64,000 bases of DNA from Sphingobacteriaceae bacterium UBA2059 (lineage in GTDB: Bacteria; Bacteroidota; Bacteroidia; Sphingobacteriales; Sphingobacteriaceae), in assembly GCA_002332615.1 (NCBI GenBank), contig DDAL01000008.1, positions 13,605 through 77,604 of the forward strand. Reading direction: 5' to 3'. Shown here one piece after another: positions 1 through 7,952 of the stretch (position 1 is the stretch's first letter; each line of letters starts with the position of its first letter). The notes beneath the pieces were generated by a model, which did not search any database, was not told the DNA's origin, and was given only the letters and a program-made list of their open reading frames with translations. Position numbers and translations under genes: made by a program.

Positions 1-165
1 AGCTAAAGCCCTGGATGGCTGCCTCAAAATAGCTCCTGTTCGGCATGCAAGGCAGAGCAAGGCCTCCCCTTGCTGCACGTTAAGGATGCCTCATCCGTTT
101 TCTCCGCCGGCAATTAAAAATTGGTGTAATAACTTAGTATATAGGAATTAAACAGCTAGTTTTAT

Positions 166-173
166 TACCTTTG
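166..173 (+). promoter_or_regulatory. Candidate -7 element for carB
   Basis: TACCTTTG matches the Bacteroidota primary-sigma -7 consensus TAnnTTTG. No good TTTG -33 box is present about 20 bases upstream. The expected transcription start is near 178-180, giving a leader of about 100 bases before carB at 278. Confidence 0.45.
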
Positions 174-174
174 C

Positions 175-196
175 ATCCCGACAGTCCAGTCGGGAT
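175..196. repeat. Inverted repeat at the predicted carB transcription start
   Basis: Two perfect 8-base arms (ATCCCGAC and GTCGGGAT) flank a 6-base spacer. The repeat straddles the start site predicted from the -7 box at 166-173, so it could be a repressor operator or a short 5' hairpin. It is followed by a pyrimidine-rich stretch. The function is not known; this is a structural observation only. Confidence 0.45.
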
Positions 197-277
197 TTCC
201 TCTTTACAAGGTGTAATCTCACCGGCTTTCTGGTTACTTTAACCATATAACAAAAATTTGTTGACTTTAAACGCCCT

Positions 278-3094
278 ATGCCAAAAGACCCTTCCATTAA
301 ATCTGTCCTGATCATCGGTTCAGGACCCATCATTATCGGCCAGGCTTGTGAGTTTGACTACTCCGGCTCGCAGGCTGCTCTTTCATTAAAAGAAGAAGGT
401 ATTTCCGTTTCTATCATTAACTCCAATCCGGCCACTATCATGACGGATAAGGTGATAGCAGACCATGTGTATCTGCTTCCTCTTACCTGCGAGAGCATAG
501 AAACCATCCTTTCCGAACAAAACATTGACGCAGTGCTCCCTACCATGGGCGGCCAGACGGCCCTGAACCTTTGCAAAGAAGCCGAAGAGCGTGGATTATG
601 GGAAAAGTATAATGTGCGTGTTATCGGTGTAGACGTTGCCGCTATTGAGAAGACAGAAAACCGCGAAGAGTTTCGCCAGCTGATGGTAGATATCGGTGTA
701 GGAGTGGCAAATTCGCGCATAGCCAATTCCTTCCTTGAAGGAAAAGAAGCAGCGCAGCACATCGGCTTCCCGCTGGTTATACGCCCTTCATACACACTGG
801 GAGGCACGGGCGGTGGCTTTGTACACAAAAAGGAAGAGTTTGATGCCGCTCTTAGCCGCGGCCTTCAGGCATCGCCTACACACGAAGTGCTGGTAGAGCA
901 GGCCGTACTTGGATGGAAGGAATTTGAGCTCGAATTGCTGCGCGACAGCAAGGATAACGTGATTATTATTTGCTCTATCGAAAACTTCGACCCCATGGGT
1001 ATCCATACCGGCGACTCTATTACCGTAGCACCCTCCATGACCCTGAGCGATCGCTGCTATCAGGACATGCGCAATCAGGCCATCAAAATGATGCGAGCTA
1101 TCGGCAATTTTGCAGGAGGCTGTAACGTTCAGTTTTCGGTAAACCCTGCCGACGAATCCATTATCGCCATTGAGATCAATCCGCGCGTATCGCGTTCATC
1201 AGCTCTGGCCTCAAAAGCTACGGGATATCCAATTGCCAAAATAGCAGCAAAGCTGGCCATAGGGTATAACCTCGATGAAATTGAAAATCAGATAACTAAA
1301 AACACCTCGGCTTATTTCGAACCCACGCTGGACTACGTTATCGTAAAAGTGCCGCGCTGGAACTTCGATAAGTTTAAGGGTGCCAATACCGAACTGGGCC
1401 TTCAAATGAAATCGGTAGGCGAAGTGATGGCCATAGGCCGTACCTTCATAGAGGCGCTTCAAAAAGCCGCTCAAAGCCTTGAAATAGGCCGTGCAGGACT
1501 TGGAGCCGACGGAAGACAAAGCCGTAATCTCGAAGAGATCATGGAAGGCCTGGAGCATCCCAGCTGGAACAGGCTGTTCCTCATAAAAGATGCCATGAAC
1601 TTGGGCGTTCCAATGGAGTCTATTCGCAAAATCACCCGCATAGACAAGTGGTTCCTGGTGCAAATACAAGAGCTGGTGGCCATGGAGCAGGAGCTTAAAC
1701 GCTATTCGCTCAACAACATACCGAAAGACTTTTTCATGAGCCTTAAACAAAAAGGCTTCAGTGATATACAAATAGCATGGGTACTTGGCAACGTAAGCGA
1801 AGATCAGGTTTACGAGCGCCGCATGGAACTGGGTTTGCGTCGTGTTTATAAAATGGTAGACACCTGCGCTGCAGAGTTTCCGGCTCAAACCCCCTACTAT
1901 TATTCCACCTTCGAAGAAGAAAATGAATCAACCCCGTCCGGCAAAAAGAAAATCATTGTATTAGGTTCAGGCCCTAACCGCATTGGCCAGGGCATTGAGT
2001 TTGACTACTCCTGCGTACACGGCCTGCTGGCTGCAAAGGAAGCAGGGTATGAGTCCATCATGATCAACTGCAATCCCGAAACGGTATCTACCGACTTCAA
2101 CATGGCCGATAAGCTATACTTCGAACCTGTGTTCTGGGAGCATGTACGCGAAATTATTGAACTCGAAAAGCCAGAGGGCGTCATTGTACAGCTAGGTGGT
2201 CAAACCGCTCTTAAAATGGCCGAAAAGCTGGAGGAAAGAGGAATAAAGATCATAGGCACATCCTACAAGGATATGGACCTTGCAGAAGACAGAGGAAGTT
2301 TTTCCGACCTTTTAAAGGACCTTGAAATACCTTATCCGAAATATGGCGTAGCCGAAAGTGCCGAAGAAGCCATTGAAGTGGCTGCTCAGGTAGGCTACCC
2401 CGTACTGGTAAGGCCCAGCTACGTATTGGGAGGCCAGGGTATGAGTATTGTTATTAATGATGAAGACCTCGAAAAAGCCGTTGTCAAACTGCTTGGCGAC
2501 CTGCCGGGCAACCGCGTACTGATTGATCATTTCCTCGACCGTGCCGAAGAAGCCGAGTCCGACTCCATTTGCGATGGAGAAGATGTACATATAATAGGGC
2601 TCATGGAGCACATAGAGCCTGCAGGCATCCACTCGGGCGACTCAAGCGCTGTATTGCCACCGTTTGACCTGCCCCCGGCGGTGCTGGAAAAGATGGAAGA
2701 ATATACCGTTAAGCTTGCAAAAGCACTTAATGTAAAAGGATTGCTAAACATACAGTTTGCAATAAAAGACGGCAAGGTGTATGTAATTGAGGCAAACCCC
2801 AGAGCATCGCGCACCGTTCCTTTCATTGCCAAGGCTTATGATGTTCCTTACATCAATATTGCAACCAAAATTATGCTGGGAGCCAATAAGCTTAAAGACT
2901 TTACCATCAAGCGTAAACTTAAGGGATATGCCATTAAAGAACCTGTATTCTCTTTTGACAAGTTTCCGGAAGTAAATAAACAGCTGGGACCGGAAATGAA
3001 ATCAACCGGAGAGGCTATACGCTTCATTAAAGATTTGGAAGACCCCTATTTCCTTAAAATGTACAAAGAAAAATCTATGTACTTAAGCAAGTAA
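278..3094 (+). CDS. carB: Carbamoyl-phosphate synthase large subunit
   Basis: CarB makes carbamoyl phosphate from bicarbonate, ammonia (from CarA-bound glutamine) and two ATP, feeding both pyrimidine and arginine synthesis. The 938 residues show the internal duplication of the family: the first ATP-grasp half starts at LIIGSGPIIIGQ near residue 11, and the second at VLGSGPNRIGQG near 555. The protein ends about where the C-terminal MGS-like allosteric domain of the 1073-residue E. coli enzyme would begin, so that domain is absent. UMP/ornithine control of the E. coli type would then be missing. Short CarB proteins are usual in this phylum as far as I know. The start ATG directly precedes the first nucleotide-binding strand. 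A terminator follows at 3112. carA is not adjacent in this window. Confidence 0.97.
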   Translation: MPKDPSIKSVLIIGSGPIIIGQACEFDYSGSQAALSLKEEGISVSIINSNPATIMTDKVIADHVYLLPLTCESIETILSEQNIDAVLPTMGGQTALNLCKEAEERGLWEKYNVRVIGVDVAAIEKTENREEFRQLMVDIGVGVANSRIANSFLEGKEAAQHIGFPLVIRPSYTLGGTGGGFVHKKEEFDAALSRGLQASPTHEVLVEQAVLGWKEFELELLRDSKDNVIIICSIENFDPMGIHTGDSITVAPSMTLSDRCYQDMRNQAIKMMRAIGNFAGGCNVQFSVNPADESIIAIEINPRVSRSSALASKATGYPIAKIAAKLAIGYNLDEIENQITKNTSAYFEPTLDYVIVKVPRWNFDKFKGANTELGLQMKSVGEVMAIGRTFIEALQKAAQSLEIGRAGLGADGRQSRNLEEIMEGLEHPSWNRLFLIKDAMNLGVPMESIRKITRIDKWFLVQIQELVAMEQELKRYSLNNIPKDFFMSLKQKGFSDIQIAWVLGNVSEDQVYERRMELGLRRVYKMVDTCAAEFPAQTPYYYSTFEEENESTPSGKKKIIVLGSGPNRIGQGIEFDYSCVHGLLAAKEAGYESIMINCNPETVSTDFNMADKLYFEPVFWEHVREIIELEKPEGVIVQLGGQTALKMAEKLEERGIKIIGTSYKDMDLAEDRGSFSDLLKDLEIPYPKYGVAESAEEAIEVAAQVGYPVLVRPSYVLGGQGMSIVINDEDLEKAVVKLLGDLPGNRVLIDHFLDRAEEAESDSICDGEDVHIIGLMEHIEPAGIHSGDSSAVLPPFDLPPAVLEKMEEYTVKLAKALNVKGLLNIQFAIKDGKVYVIEANPRASRTVPFIAKAYDVPYINIATKIMLGANKLKDFTIKRKLKGYAIKEPVFSFDKFPEVNKQLGPEMKSTGEAIRFIKDLEDPYFLKMYKEKSMYLSK

Positions 3095-3111
3095 GCTAAA
3101 ACCCATAAACG

Positions 3112-3146
3112 GAGGCTGTTCCCCAACAAAGGAACAGCCTCTTCGC
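3112..3146 (+). terminator. Intrinsic terminator downstream of carB
   Basis: An 11-base perfect stem (GAGGCTGTTCC with GGAACAGCCTC) encloses an 8-base loop, followed by a T-rich tail. It lies between the convergent genes carB and radA and may serve carB. Confidence 0.8.
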
Positions 3147-3227
3147 TTTAATTGCACCCACCGCTCTATAAATTGCTGTTGTTTAAAGCAGATGAACCAG
3201 TATGCGGATACCCGGCCGGGCTCTCAA

Positions 3228-4607
3228 TCAGGCAAACAGGGAAGCAAACACTTCTTCAATTTTGGCTACACTTTTAATCTCAATGCTGTAGCGCTTCAGG
3301 TCAAGCCCCTTCTTATTGTACTTGGATATATAAATTTGCTCAAAGCCGAGCTTTTGGGCTTCGGCAATGCGATGTTCAATACGGTTTACGGCCCTTATTT
3401 CGCCCGAAAGGCCTACCTCGGCAGCAAAGCAAATGCGTGACGGAACCGGAATGTCCTCATGAGAGGATACAATAGCAACCACGATACCCAGATCTACAGC
3501 CGGGTCCTCTACCCGCAGGCCGCCGGCAATATTTAAAAATACATCCTTTACACTAAGTCTGAAGCCTCCTCTCTTTTCAAGCACCGCCAGCAGCATATTC
3601 ATGCGGCGGGTATCAAAACCCGTAGCCGAACGCTGCGGAGTACCATAGGCCGATGTGCTTACCAGTGCCTGCGTTTCAATAAGCATAGGCCTTACCCCTT
3701 CGAGCATAGCCGAAATAGTAATGCCGCTGAGCTCCTCTTCGCGCTCCGACAGTAAGATCTCCGAAGGATTAGATACCTCTCTCAACCCGTTACCCTGCAT
3801 TTCATAAATACCCAGCTCAGAAGCCGAACCAAACCGGTTTTTAACGGCCCTCAAAATGCGGTATACATGATGATGATCGCCTTCAAACTGAAGCACCGTA
3901 TCTACCATATGCTCCAGTATTTTCGGTCCTGCTATAGAACCATCTTTAGTTATATGGCCGATAAGAAATACCGGCGTTGCCGATTCTTTTGCATAGCGAA
4001 GCAGTTCGGCGGTGCACTCCCTTACCTGCGATACGCTGCCCGGCGTAGACTCTATATGGGCAGAGTGAAGCGTTTGAATAGAGTCAATGATAACCAGCTG
4101 AGGTTCCAGTTGTTCAATCTGCTTAAAAATATTCTGCGTAGATGTTTCTGTAAGAATATACGTTTGCCTGGCCTGCCCCGGCTTAATAAGCCGCTCCGCA
4201 CGCATTTTTATTTGCTGTTCACTTTCCTCGCCCGAAACATATAGTATACGCAGGCCGGGCATTTGCAAGGCCAGCTGAAGCATAAGGGTAGACTTTCCAA
4301 TACCGGGTTCGCCGCCTATCAGCACCAGCGATCCGGGTACAATTCCTCCCCCCAGCACACGGTTAAACTCTCCGTCGGGCGTAGCCATACGATGCTCTTC
4401 GGCAAATTCAATGTCGTGTATAGCAGCGGGTCTGGAAACCCGCGCTTCTTTTGATGGCCCTTTCCAGTCGGGCACCTGGCCTGCAGGCTTTTGAATTACC
4501 TCTTCTACAAAAGTGTTCCACTGATTGCATGAAGGGCACTTGCCCAGCCACTTTGCAGATTCATATCCGCAGCTTTGACAAAAATATGCTGATTTGATTT
4601 TAGCCAC
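3228..4607 (-). CDS. radA: DNA repair protein RadA (Sms)
   Basis: RadA is a RecA-like ATPase that promotes branch migration during recombinational repair. The protein has an N-terminal zinc finger (Cys 10, 13, 24, 27), Walker A GGEPGIGKST around residues 98-107, the KNRFG family motif near 255, and a C-terminal Lon-like domain. I place the start at a GTG at 4607, giving 459 residues and the usual AKIKSAYFC beginning. An upstream ATG at 4655 is in frame, but it lies before the predicted -7 box (4631-4624), so transcripts from that promoter would not contain it. The gene is convergent with carB and follows rng behind a strong hairpin. Confidence 0.95.
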   Translation of the reverse strand: MAKIKSAYFCQSCGYESAKWLGKCPSCNQWNTFVEEVIQKPAGQVPDWKGPSKEARVSRPAAIHDIEFAEEHRMATPDGEFNRVLGGGIVPGSLVLIGGEPGIGKSTLMLQLALQMPGLRILYVSGEESEQQIKMRAERLIKPGQARQTYILTETSTQNIFKQIEQLEPQLVIIDSIQTLHSAHIESTPGSVSQVRECTAELLRYAKESATPVFLIGHITKDGSIAGPKILEHMVDTVLQFEGDHHHVYRILRAVKNRFGSASELGIYEMQGNGLREVSNPSEILLSEREEELSGITISAMLEGVRPMLIETQALVSTSAYGTPQRSATGFDTRRMNMLLAVLEKRGGFRLSVKDVFLNIAGGLRVEDPAVDLGIVVAIVSSHEDIPVPSRICFAAEVGLSGEIRAVNRIEHRIAEAQKLGFEQIYISKYNKKGLDLKRYSIEIKSVAKIEEVFASLFA

Positions 4608-4623
4608 CTGAACTGATTTTTTA

Positions 4624-4631
4624 CAAATATA
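4624..4631 (-). promoter_or_regulatory. Candidate -7 element for radA
   Basis: Read on the minus strand the sequence is TATATTTG, a full TAnnTTTG match, 16 bases before the GTG start at 4607. No clear -33 TTTG is seen. It helps decide the radA start codon. Confidence 0.5.
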
Positions 4632-4680
4632 AGCAAGCAGCCAGCACTTAAGCACGCTCCTGCATGGAATGCCTTTAAAT

Positions 4681-4718
4681 CAGCAAGGGGCGGTATCTGC
4701 CGATACCGCCCCTTGCTG
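4681..4718 (-). terminator. Strong hairpin after rng
   Basis: A perfect 17-base inverted repeat encloses a TGCC tetraloop. It sits 18 bases past the rng stop codon and upstream of radA, so it should end or reduce rng transcription. The tail on the minus strand is only weakly U-rich, so it may also act as an mRNA 3' stabiliser. Confidence 0.65.
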
Positions 4719-4736
4719 GGTCATAAGCTCTAAAAG

Positions 4737-6287
4737 CTATAGTTTAATTTCCTCGCCTTTAGCGTTAAGGAAATGAAACTCCGTAAGATAATAAGACGGC
4801 ATGGCCTTAACCTTTATCCACTTACTATAATGGAAAAACCACTTCATACGAAGGGAGATAAGCCCTTTCTTAATGTAAGCCTCAATATAAGGATGAACAC
4901 AAAGGGTAATATTTTTTTCATTCTGCTCATTAAGGATGAATGAAAGATTATTCTCAATATCATCCATGAGCACAATGCTGGCCTTAATTTCACCGGTACC
5001 ATCGCAGGCAGGGCATTTTTCATTGGTAACAATGTTCATTTCGGGCCTTACGCGCTGGCGGGTAATTTGCACCAGTCCGAACTTGCTTGGAGGCAAAATG
5101 GTATGGCGCGCGCGGTCGAGCACCATTTGCTCTTTCAAATAGTCAAACAGCTCTTTGCGGTTGACAGGCTTATGCATATCGATAAAATCGATCACCACAA
5201 TACCCCCCATATCCCGCAACCTTAGCTGCCTTGCAATTTCGCGGGCAGCCTCTTTGTTTACCTGAAAGGCATTATCTTCCTGGTTTTCCTGATTGGCTGT
5301 GCGATTACCGCTGTTTACATCAATAACGTGCAATGCTTCGGTATGCTCAATAACCAGATAGGCACCACCGGCAAGATTTACCGTGCGTCCGAAAGAAGTC
5401 TTTATCTGCTTCTCTACACCAAAATGTTCAAAAATGGGCTCGCGGTGTTTGTATTGCTTAACAATACGCTCCAGCTCGGGCGATATATCATGCACGTAAG
5501 AGCGCACTTCCTCATAGATAGCAGGGTCGTTTACGTGTATATTCGTAAAGTCGGCATTGAGCAGATCGCGCAATATGGTTGAAGCCCGGCCCATTTCGCC
5601 CAGTATTTTTTTGGAAGGCTCGGTGGTTTCAATGCGTTTAAACAAGGTTTCCCACCGATCTATCAGATCAAGCAGATCTTTTTGAAGCTCGGCAACGCCT
5701 TTACCTTCGGACACCGTTCGTATAATTACACCAAAGTTTTTGGGTTTTATACCCTCCACAATTTTTTTAAGACGGGAGCGCTCGGTATTACTTTTAATTT
5801 TTTTGGAAATAGATATTGCTTCCGAAAAAGGAACCAGCACAACAAACCTGCCTGCAATAGAAAGGTCTGAGCTTAAACGCGGCCCCTTCGTAGAAATTGG
5901 CTCTTTAGCAATTTGCACCGGCAGGAGCATATTGCGGCTAAGCACCTCAGATATCTTACCTGACTTGATAATATCTTCTTCGGGCCTGAAACTATTCAGC
6001 AGCCTGTCTTTATAGCTGCCGTTCTTTATTATTTTAGTCAGCTTTATCAGCGACTGGACCTGTGGCCCCAGGTCAAGATAGTGCAGAAAAGCATCCTTTT
6101 CATAGCCCACATCCACAAAAGCAGCATTAAGCCCGGGCATTATTTTCTTAATACGCCCAAGATAAATGTCGCCAACAGCATAATTGTTGTTTACATGTTC
6201 TGTGTGAAGTTCTACGAGTTGCTTGTCCTGCAGTAAAGCTATAGTCACCCCATTGGGGGCTGAATCTATAATTAATTCTTTTACCAA
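4737..6287 (-). CDS. rng: Ribonuclease G (Rne/Rng family)
   Basis: This is a single-strand endoribonuclease of the RNase E/G family, acting in rRNA maturation and mRNA turnover. The 516 residues contain an S1 RNA-binding domain (about 35-130), the DNase I-like catalytic domain with metal-binding Asp323 (VIDVNSG) and Asp367 (VVIDFID), and the Zn-link CPAC (Cys425, Cys428) used for dimerisation. The length fits RNase G and there is no RNase E-type C-terminal scaffold. The start codon is an unusual TTG at 6287: an in-frame TAG lies two codons upstream and the first internal ATG is at residue 50, so no ATG can serve. A -7 box ends 8 bases before the TTG. Confidence 0.95.
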   Translation of the reverse strand: MVKELIIDSAPNGVTIALLQDKQLVELHTEHVNNNYAVGDIYLGRIKKIMPGLNAAFVDVGYEKDAFLHYLDLGPQVQSLIKLTKIIKNGSYKDRLLNSFRPEEDIIKSGKISEVLSRNMLLPVQIAKEPISTKGPRLSSDLSIAGRFVVLVPFSEAISISKKIKSNTERSRLKKIVEGIKPKNFGVIIRTVSEGKGVAELQKDLLDLIDRWETLFKRIETTEPSKKILGEMGRASTILRDLLNADFTNIHVNDPAIYEEVRSYVHDISPELERIVKQYKHREPIFEHFGVEKQIKTSFGRTVNLAGGAYLVIEHTEALHVIDVNSGNRTANQENQEDNAFQVNKEAAREIARQLRLRDMGGIVVIDFIDMHKPVNRKELFDYLKEQMVLDRARHTILPPSKFGLVQITRQRVRPEMNIVTNEKCPACDGTGEIKASIVLMDDIENNLSFILNEQNEKNITLCVHPYIEAYIKKGLISLRMKWFFHYSKWIKVKAMPSYYLTEFHFLNAKGEEIKL

Positions 6288-6295
6288 CAGCTACT

Positions 6296-6327
6296 CAAAT
6301 ATATAGGCGCGCTGGCGCCTGCGTAAA
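6296..6327 (-). promoter_or_regulatory. rng promoter
   Basis: On the minus strand TTTA (6327-6324), 20 bases and TATATTTG (6303-6296) form a near-consensus Bacteroidota promoter. Only 8 bases separate the -7 box from the TTG start codon, so the mRNA should be leaderless or almost so. Confidence 0.6.
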
Positions 6328-6466
6328 ACATCAGAAAAATACATTAACAACACAAGAACCTCCGTGCGCAAATGCGAGGAGGTACATATAGTGTTTAAAA
6401 GCTACACCCCTATACCTTAAATAAAGGCAAACCTATACCTGGCACAAAGCCTGTAGCCTGTAAACC

Positions 6467-6556
6467 TTATTTCTTCTTGTGTCTGTTCTTTCTTAAACGT
6501 TTTTTGCGTTTGTGAGTAGACATTTTATGTCTTTTTCTTTTCTTACCGCTTGGCAT
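6467..6556 (-). CDS. 29-residue highly basic mini-protein, possible ribosome-associated
   Basis: A short ORF encodes MPSGKKRKRHKMSTHKRKKR followed by LRKNRHKKK. More than half the residues are Lys, Arg or His. It begins 33 bases after the stop of the TPR gene, on the same strand, so it likely ends an HU-TPR-mini-gene operon. As far as I know near-identical peptides occur across the Bacteroidota, and the composition resembles the small basic COX24/mS38-like proteins that bind the small ribosomal subunit; this assignment is from memory and composition, not a search. The sequence is low in complexity, but the clean ATG-to-stop frame in a spaced position argues for a real gene. Confidence 0.7.
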   Translation of the reverse strand: MPSGKKRKRHKMSTHKRKKRLRKNRHKKK

Positions 6557-6589
6557 AGTCTTTTAAATTAAGTGTTTTATACTAATTAA

Positions 6590-7432
6590 TTACTTTTTCA
6601 GCGCTTCTATACGCTGGTCTATATATTGTGTAAATCCAGGATCGGCTGCCAGTTCTTTGCTTTTTGTATAAGCGTCAATAGCATTGGCCTTTTCGCCCAG
6701 GTTTTCATAGCAGGTAGCCAGATAAAACCAGGCATCGGGGCTGGGCTGCTGTTGCAGTACTGTTTTAAAACGGCCTACTCCCTTATCAAACTGTCCGGAC
6801 TTAATAGCAAATAAGCCCAGACTCATATTAGCTTTTTGATTTGCCGGATCCTGCTTTACAACATCAAGCAAAATATTGATACCCTCCATAGGCTGGGTGC
6901 CCCCGTTAACGTAGGCTACTCCCATGCCCGTTTTGGCATCAAGGCTCGAAGGATCAAGTTCAAGCGCCTTTTTGTATGCACTGCCCGAGCGCTCATTAAA
7001 CGCCGGCTGCAGGAGGCTGTCGCGTTCGGTCTGAAACGCGCTGGCAAATAAATCGCCTGCTTTCATCCAGTCGGCATAGCCCTTGCTTTGCTGAGCAAGC
7101 TGCTCGGTATAAAGAGCCGCCGGAGCGGGCTTGTTAACGTCCTGCCATAGCTTGGCAAGGGCCTTAATAAGCGCGGGCTTCTCGGCCTCAGCGGCACTTT
7201 TAAGTTTTGTCTCCAGCTCGGTCACCTGTCTGGACATTGCAGCACTTAATTCCTGCTTTGCCGTGGCAGATACCGTTTCGACATCCACACTGCTAATGGT
7301 AGCAGCTTCTGTTGCGGCCTCGCCCGAATGCTGACCTTCTTCTTTAACCAGACCCTTAATATCAAGCGAAAACAATAAGCCCACCAGTACCACTACCAGT
7401 CCAATGATTACTATTTGCTTTCTGCTATACAT
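6590..7432 (-). CDS. Membrane-anchored TPR protein
   Basis: The 280-residue protein has an N-terminal membrane anchor (residues about 7-25, IVIIGLVVVLVGLL), a helical charged linker, and tetratricopeptide repeats in the C-terminal half (the stretch YKKALELDPSSLDAKTGMG is typical). TPR arrays bind proteins, and the anchor suggests a periplasmic or membrane-side assembly role; the specific partner is unknown. It starts 11 bases after the HU-like gene and is followed by the basic mini-gene, so the three are probably co-transcribed. I do not recognise a named family. Confidence 0.85.
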   Translation of the reverse strand: MYSRKQIVIIGLVVVLVGLLFSLDIKGLVKEEGQHSGEAATEAATISSVDVETVSATAKQELSAAMSRQVTELETKLKSAAEAEKPALIKALAKLWQDVNKPAPAALYTEQLAQQSKGYADWMKAGDLFASAFQTERDSLLQPAFNERSGSAYKKALELDPSSLDAKTGMGVAYVNGGTQPMEGINILLDVVKQDPANQKANMSLGLFAIKSGQFDKGVGRFKTVLQQQPSPDAWFYLATCYENLGEKANAIDAYTKSKELAADPGFTQYIDQRIEALKK

Positions 7433-7443
7433 ACTGTTCTGAT

Positions 7444-7776
7444 TTAAGCTTCTACTGCTTTTTTACCTTCTTCGGCAGCTGCTGCAAGTTTATCAACATT
7501 GCCATTCTTTACTTTTTCTATAAATACTTTGGCCGGCTTAAAGCTGGGCACATAGTGCTCAGGAATTATGATAGCCGTATTTTTAGAAATATTACGAGCC
7601 GTTTTAGTAGCGCGCTTCTTTACCACGAAGCTTCCGAACCCTCTTACATAGACATTCTCGCCGTTTACCATCGAGGTTTTAATTACCTTAAAAAACGCTT
7701 CTACCGCTTCCTGAACATCTAATTTTTCAATACCGGTTTTTGTAGAAATCTCCGCGATAATATCTGCCTTAGTCAT
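7444..7776 (-). CDS. HU/IHF-family DNA-binding protein
   Basis: A histone-like DNA-bending protein. The N-terminal dimerisation helices (TKADIIAEISTKTG) are followed by the beta-arm region with GFGSFVVKKRATKTARN and an FKPAKVF ending typical of the fold. At 110 residues it is longer than the usual 90, with a tail of about 20 residues rich in Ala, Lys and Glu. In the family this protein compacts DNA and assists recombination. It is the first gene of the HU-TPR-mini-protein unit. A TACTTTTG box lies 50 bases upstream. Confidence 0.93.
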   Translation of the reverse strand: MTKADIIAEISTKTGIEKLDVQEAVEAFFKVIKTSMVNGENVYVRGFGSFVVKKRATKTARNISKNTAIIIPEHYVPSFKPAKVFIEKVKNGNVDKLAAAAEEGKKAVEA

Positions 7777-7826
7777 ATCTATATTTGTTAAAACTATTTC
7801 GTAATCTCTTAATTGCTTTGGGGTTG

Positions 7827-7834
7827 CAAAAGTA
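7827..7834 (-). promoter_or_regulatory. Candidate -7 element for the HU operon
   Basis: TACTTTTG on the minus strand fits TAnnTTTG. It would give a leader of about 45 bases before the ATG at 7776. The -33 region has no exact TTTG. Confidence 0.45.
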
Positions 7835-7939
7835 TCGCTTTAATTCGAAATGGTAAAATAAAAAGCTCAAATTATTTTAGCGTCTGCCCGTTTGATTAAA
7901 AGCGCGGCAATATACGTAATTCGTTTATATTGTTAAGCT

Positions 7940-7947
7940 TATCTTTG
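7940..7947 (+). promoter_or_regulatory. Candidate -7 element for mutY
   Basis: TATCTTTG ends 5 bases before the mutY ATG at 7953, so the predicted mRNA start coincides with the start codon. No exact -33 TTTG is present at 20-base spacing. Confidence 0.5.
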
Positions 7948-7952
7948 CGCAC

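Larger units (their letters stand above)
1..277. other. Non-coding region upstream of carB
   Basis: No gene is visible here, and the sequence before position 120 does not encode the end of carA in any frame I can recognise. The stretch carries a match to the Bacteroidota -7 element (166-173) and an inverted repeat (175-196), listed separately. carA, the small-subunit partner of CarB, is therefore either further upstream or elsewhere in the genome. Confidence 0.5.

Noticed and set aside
1211..1888. 225-codon minus-strand frame inside carB
   Set aside because: It lies fully antisense to a clear carB. It has no family resemblance and reflects codon structure of carB.
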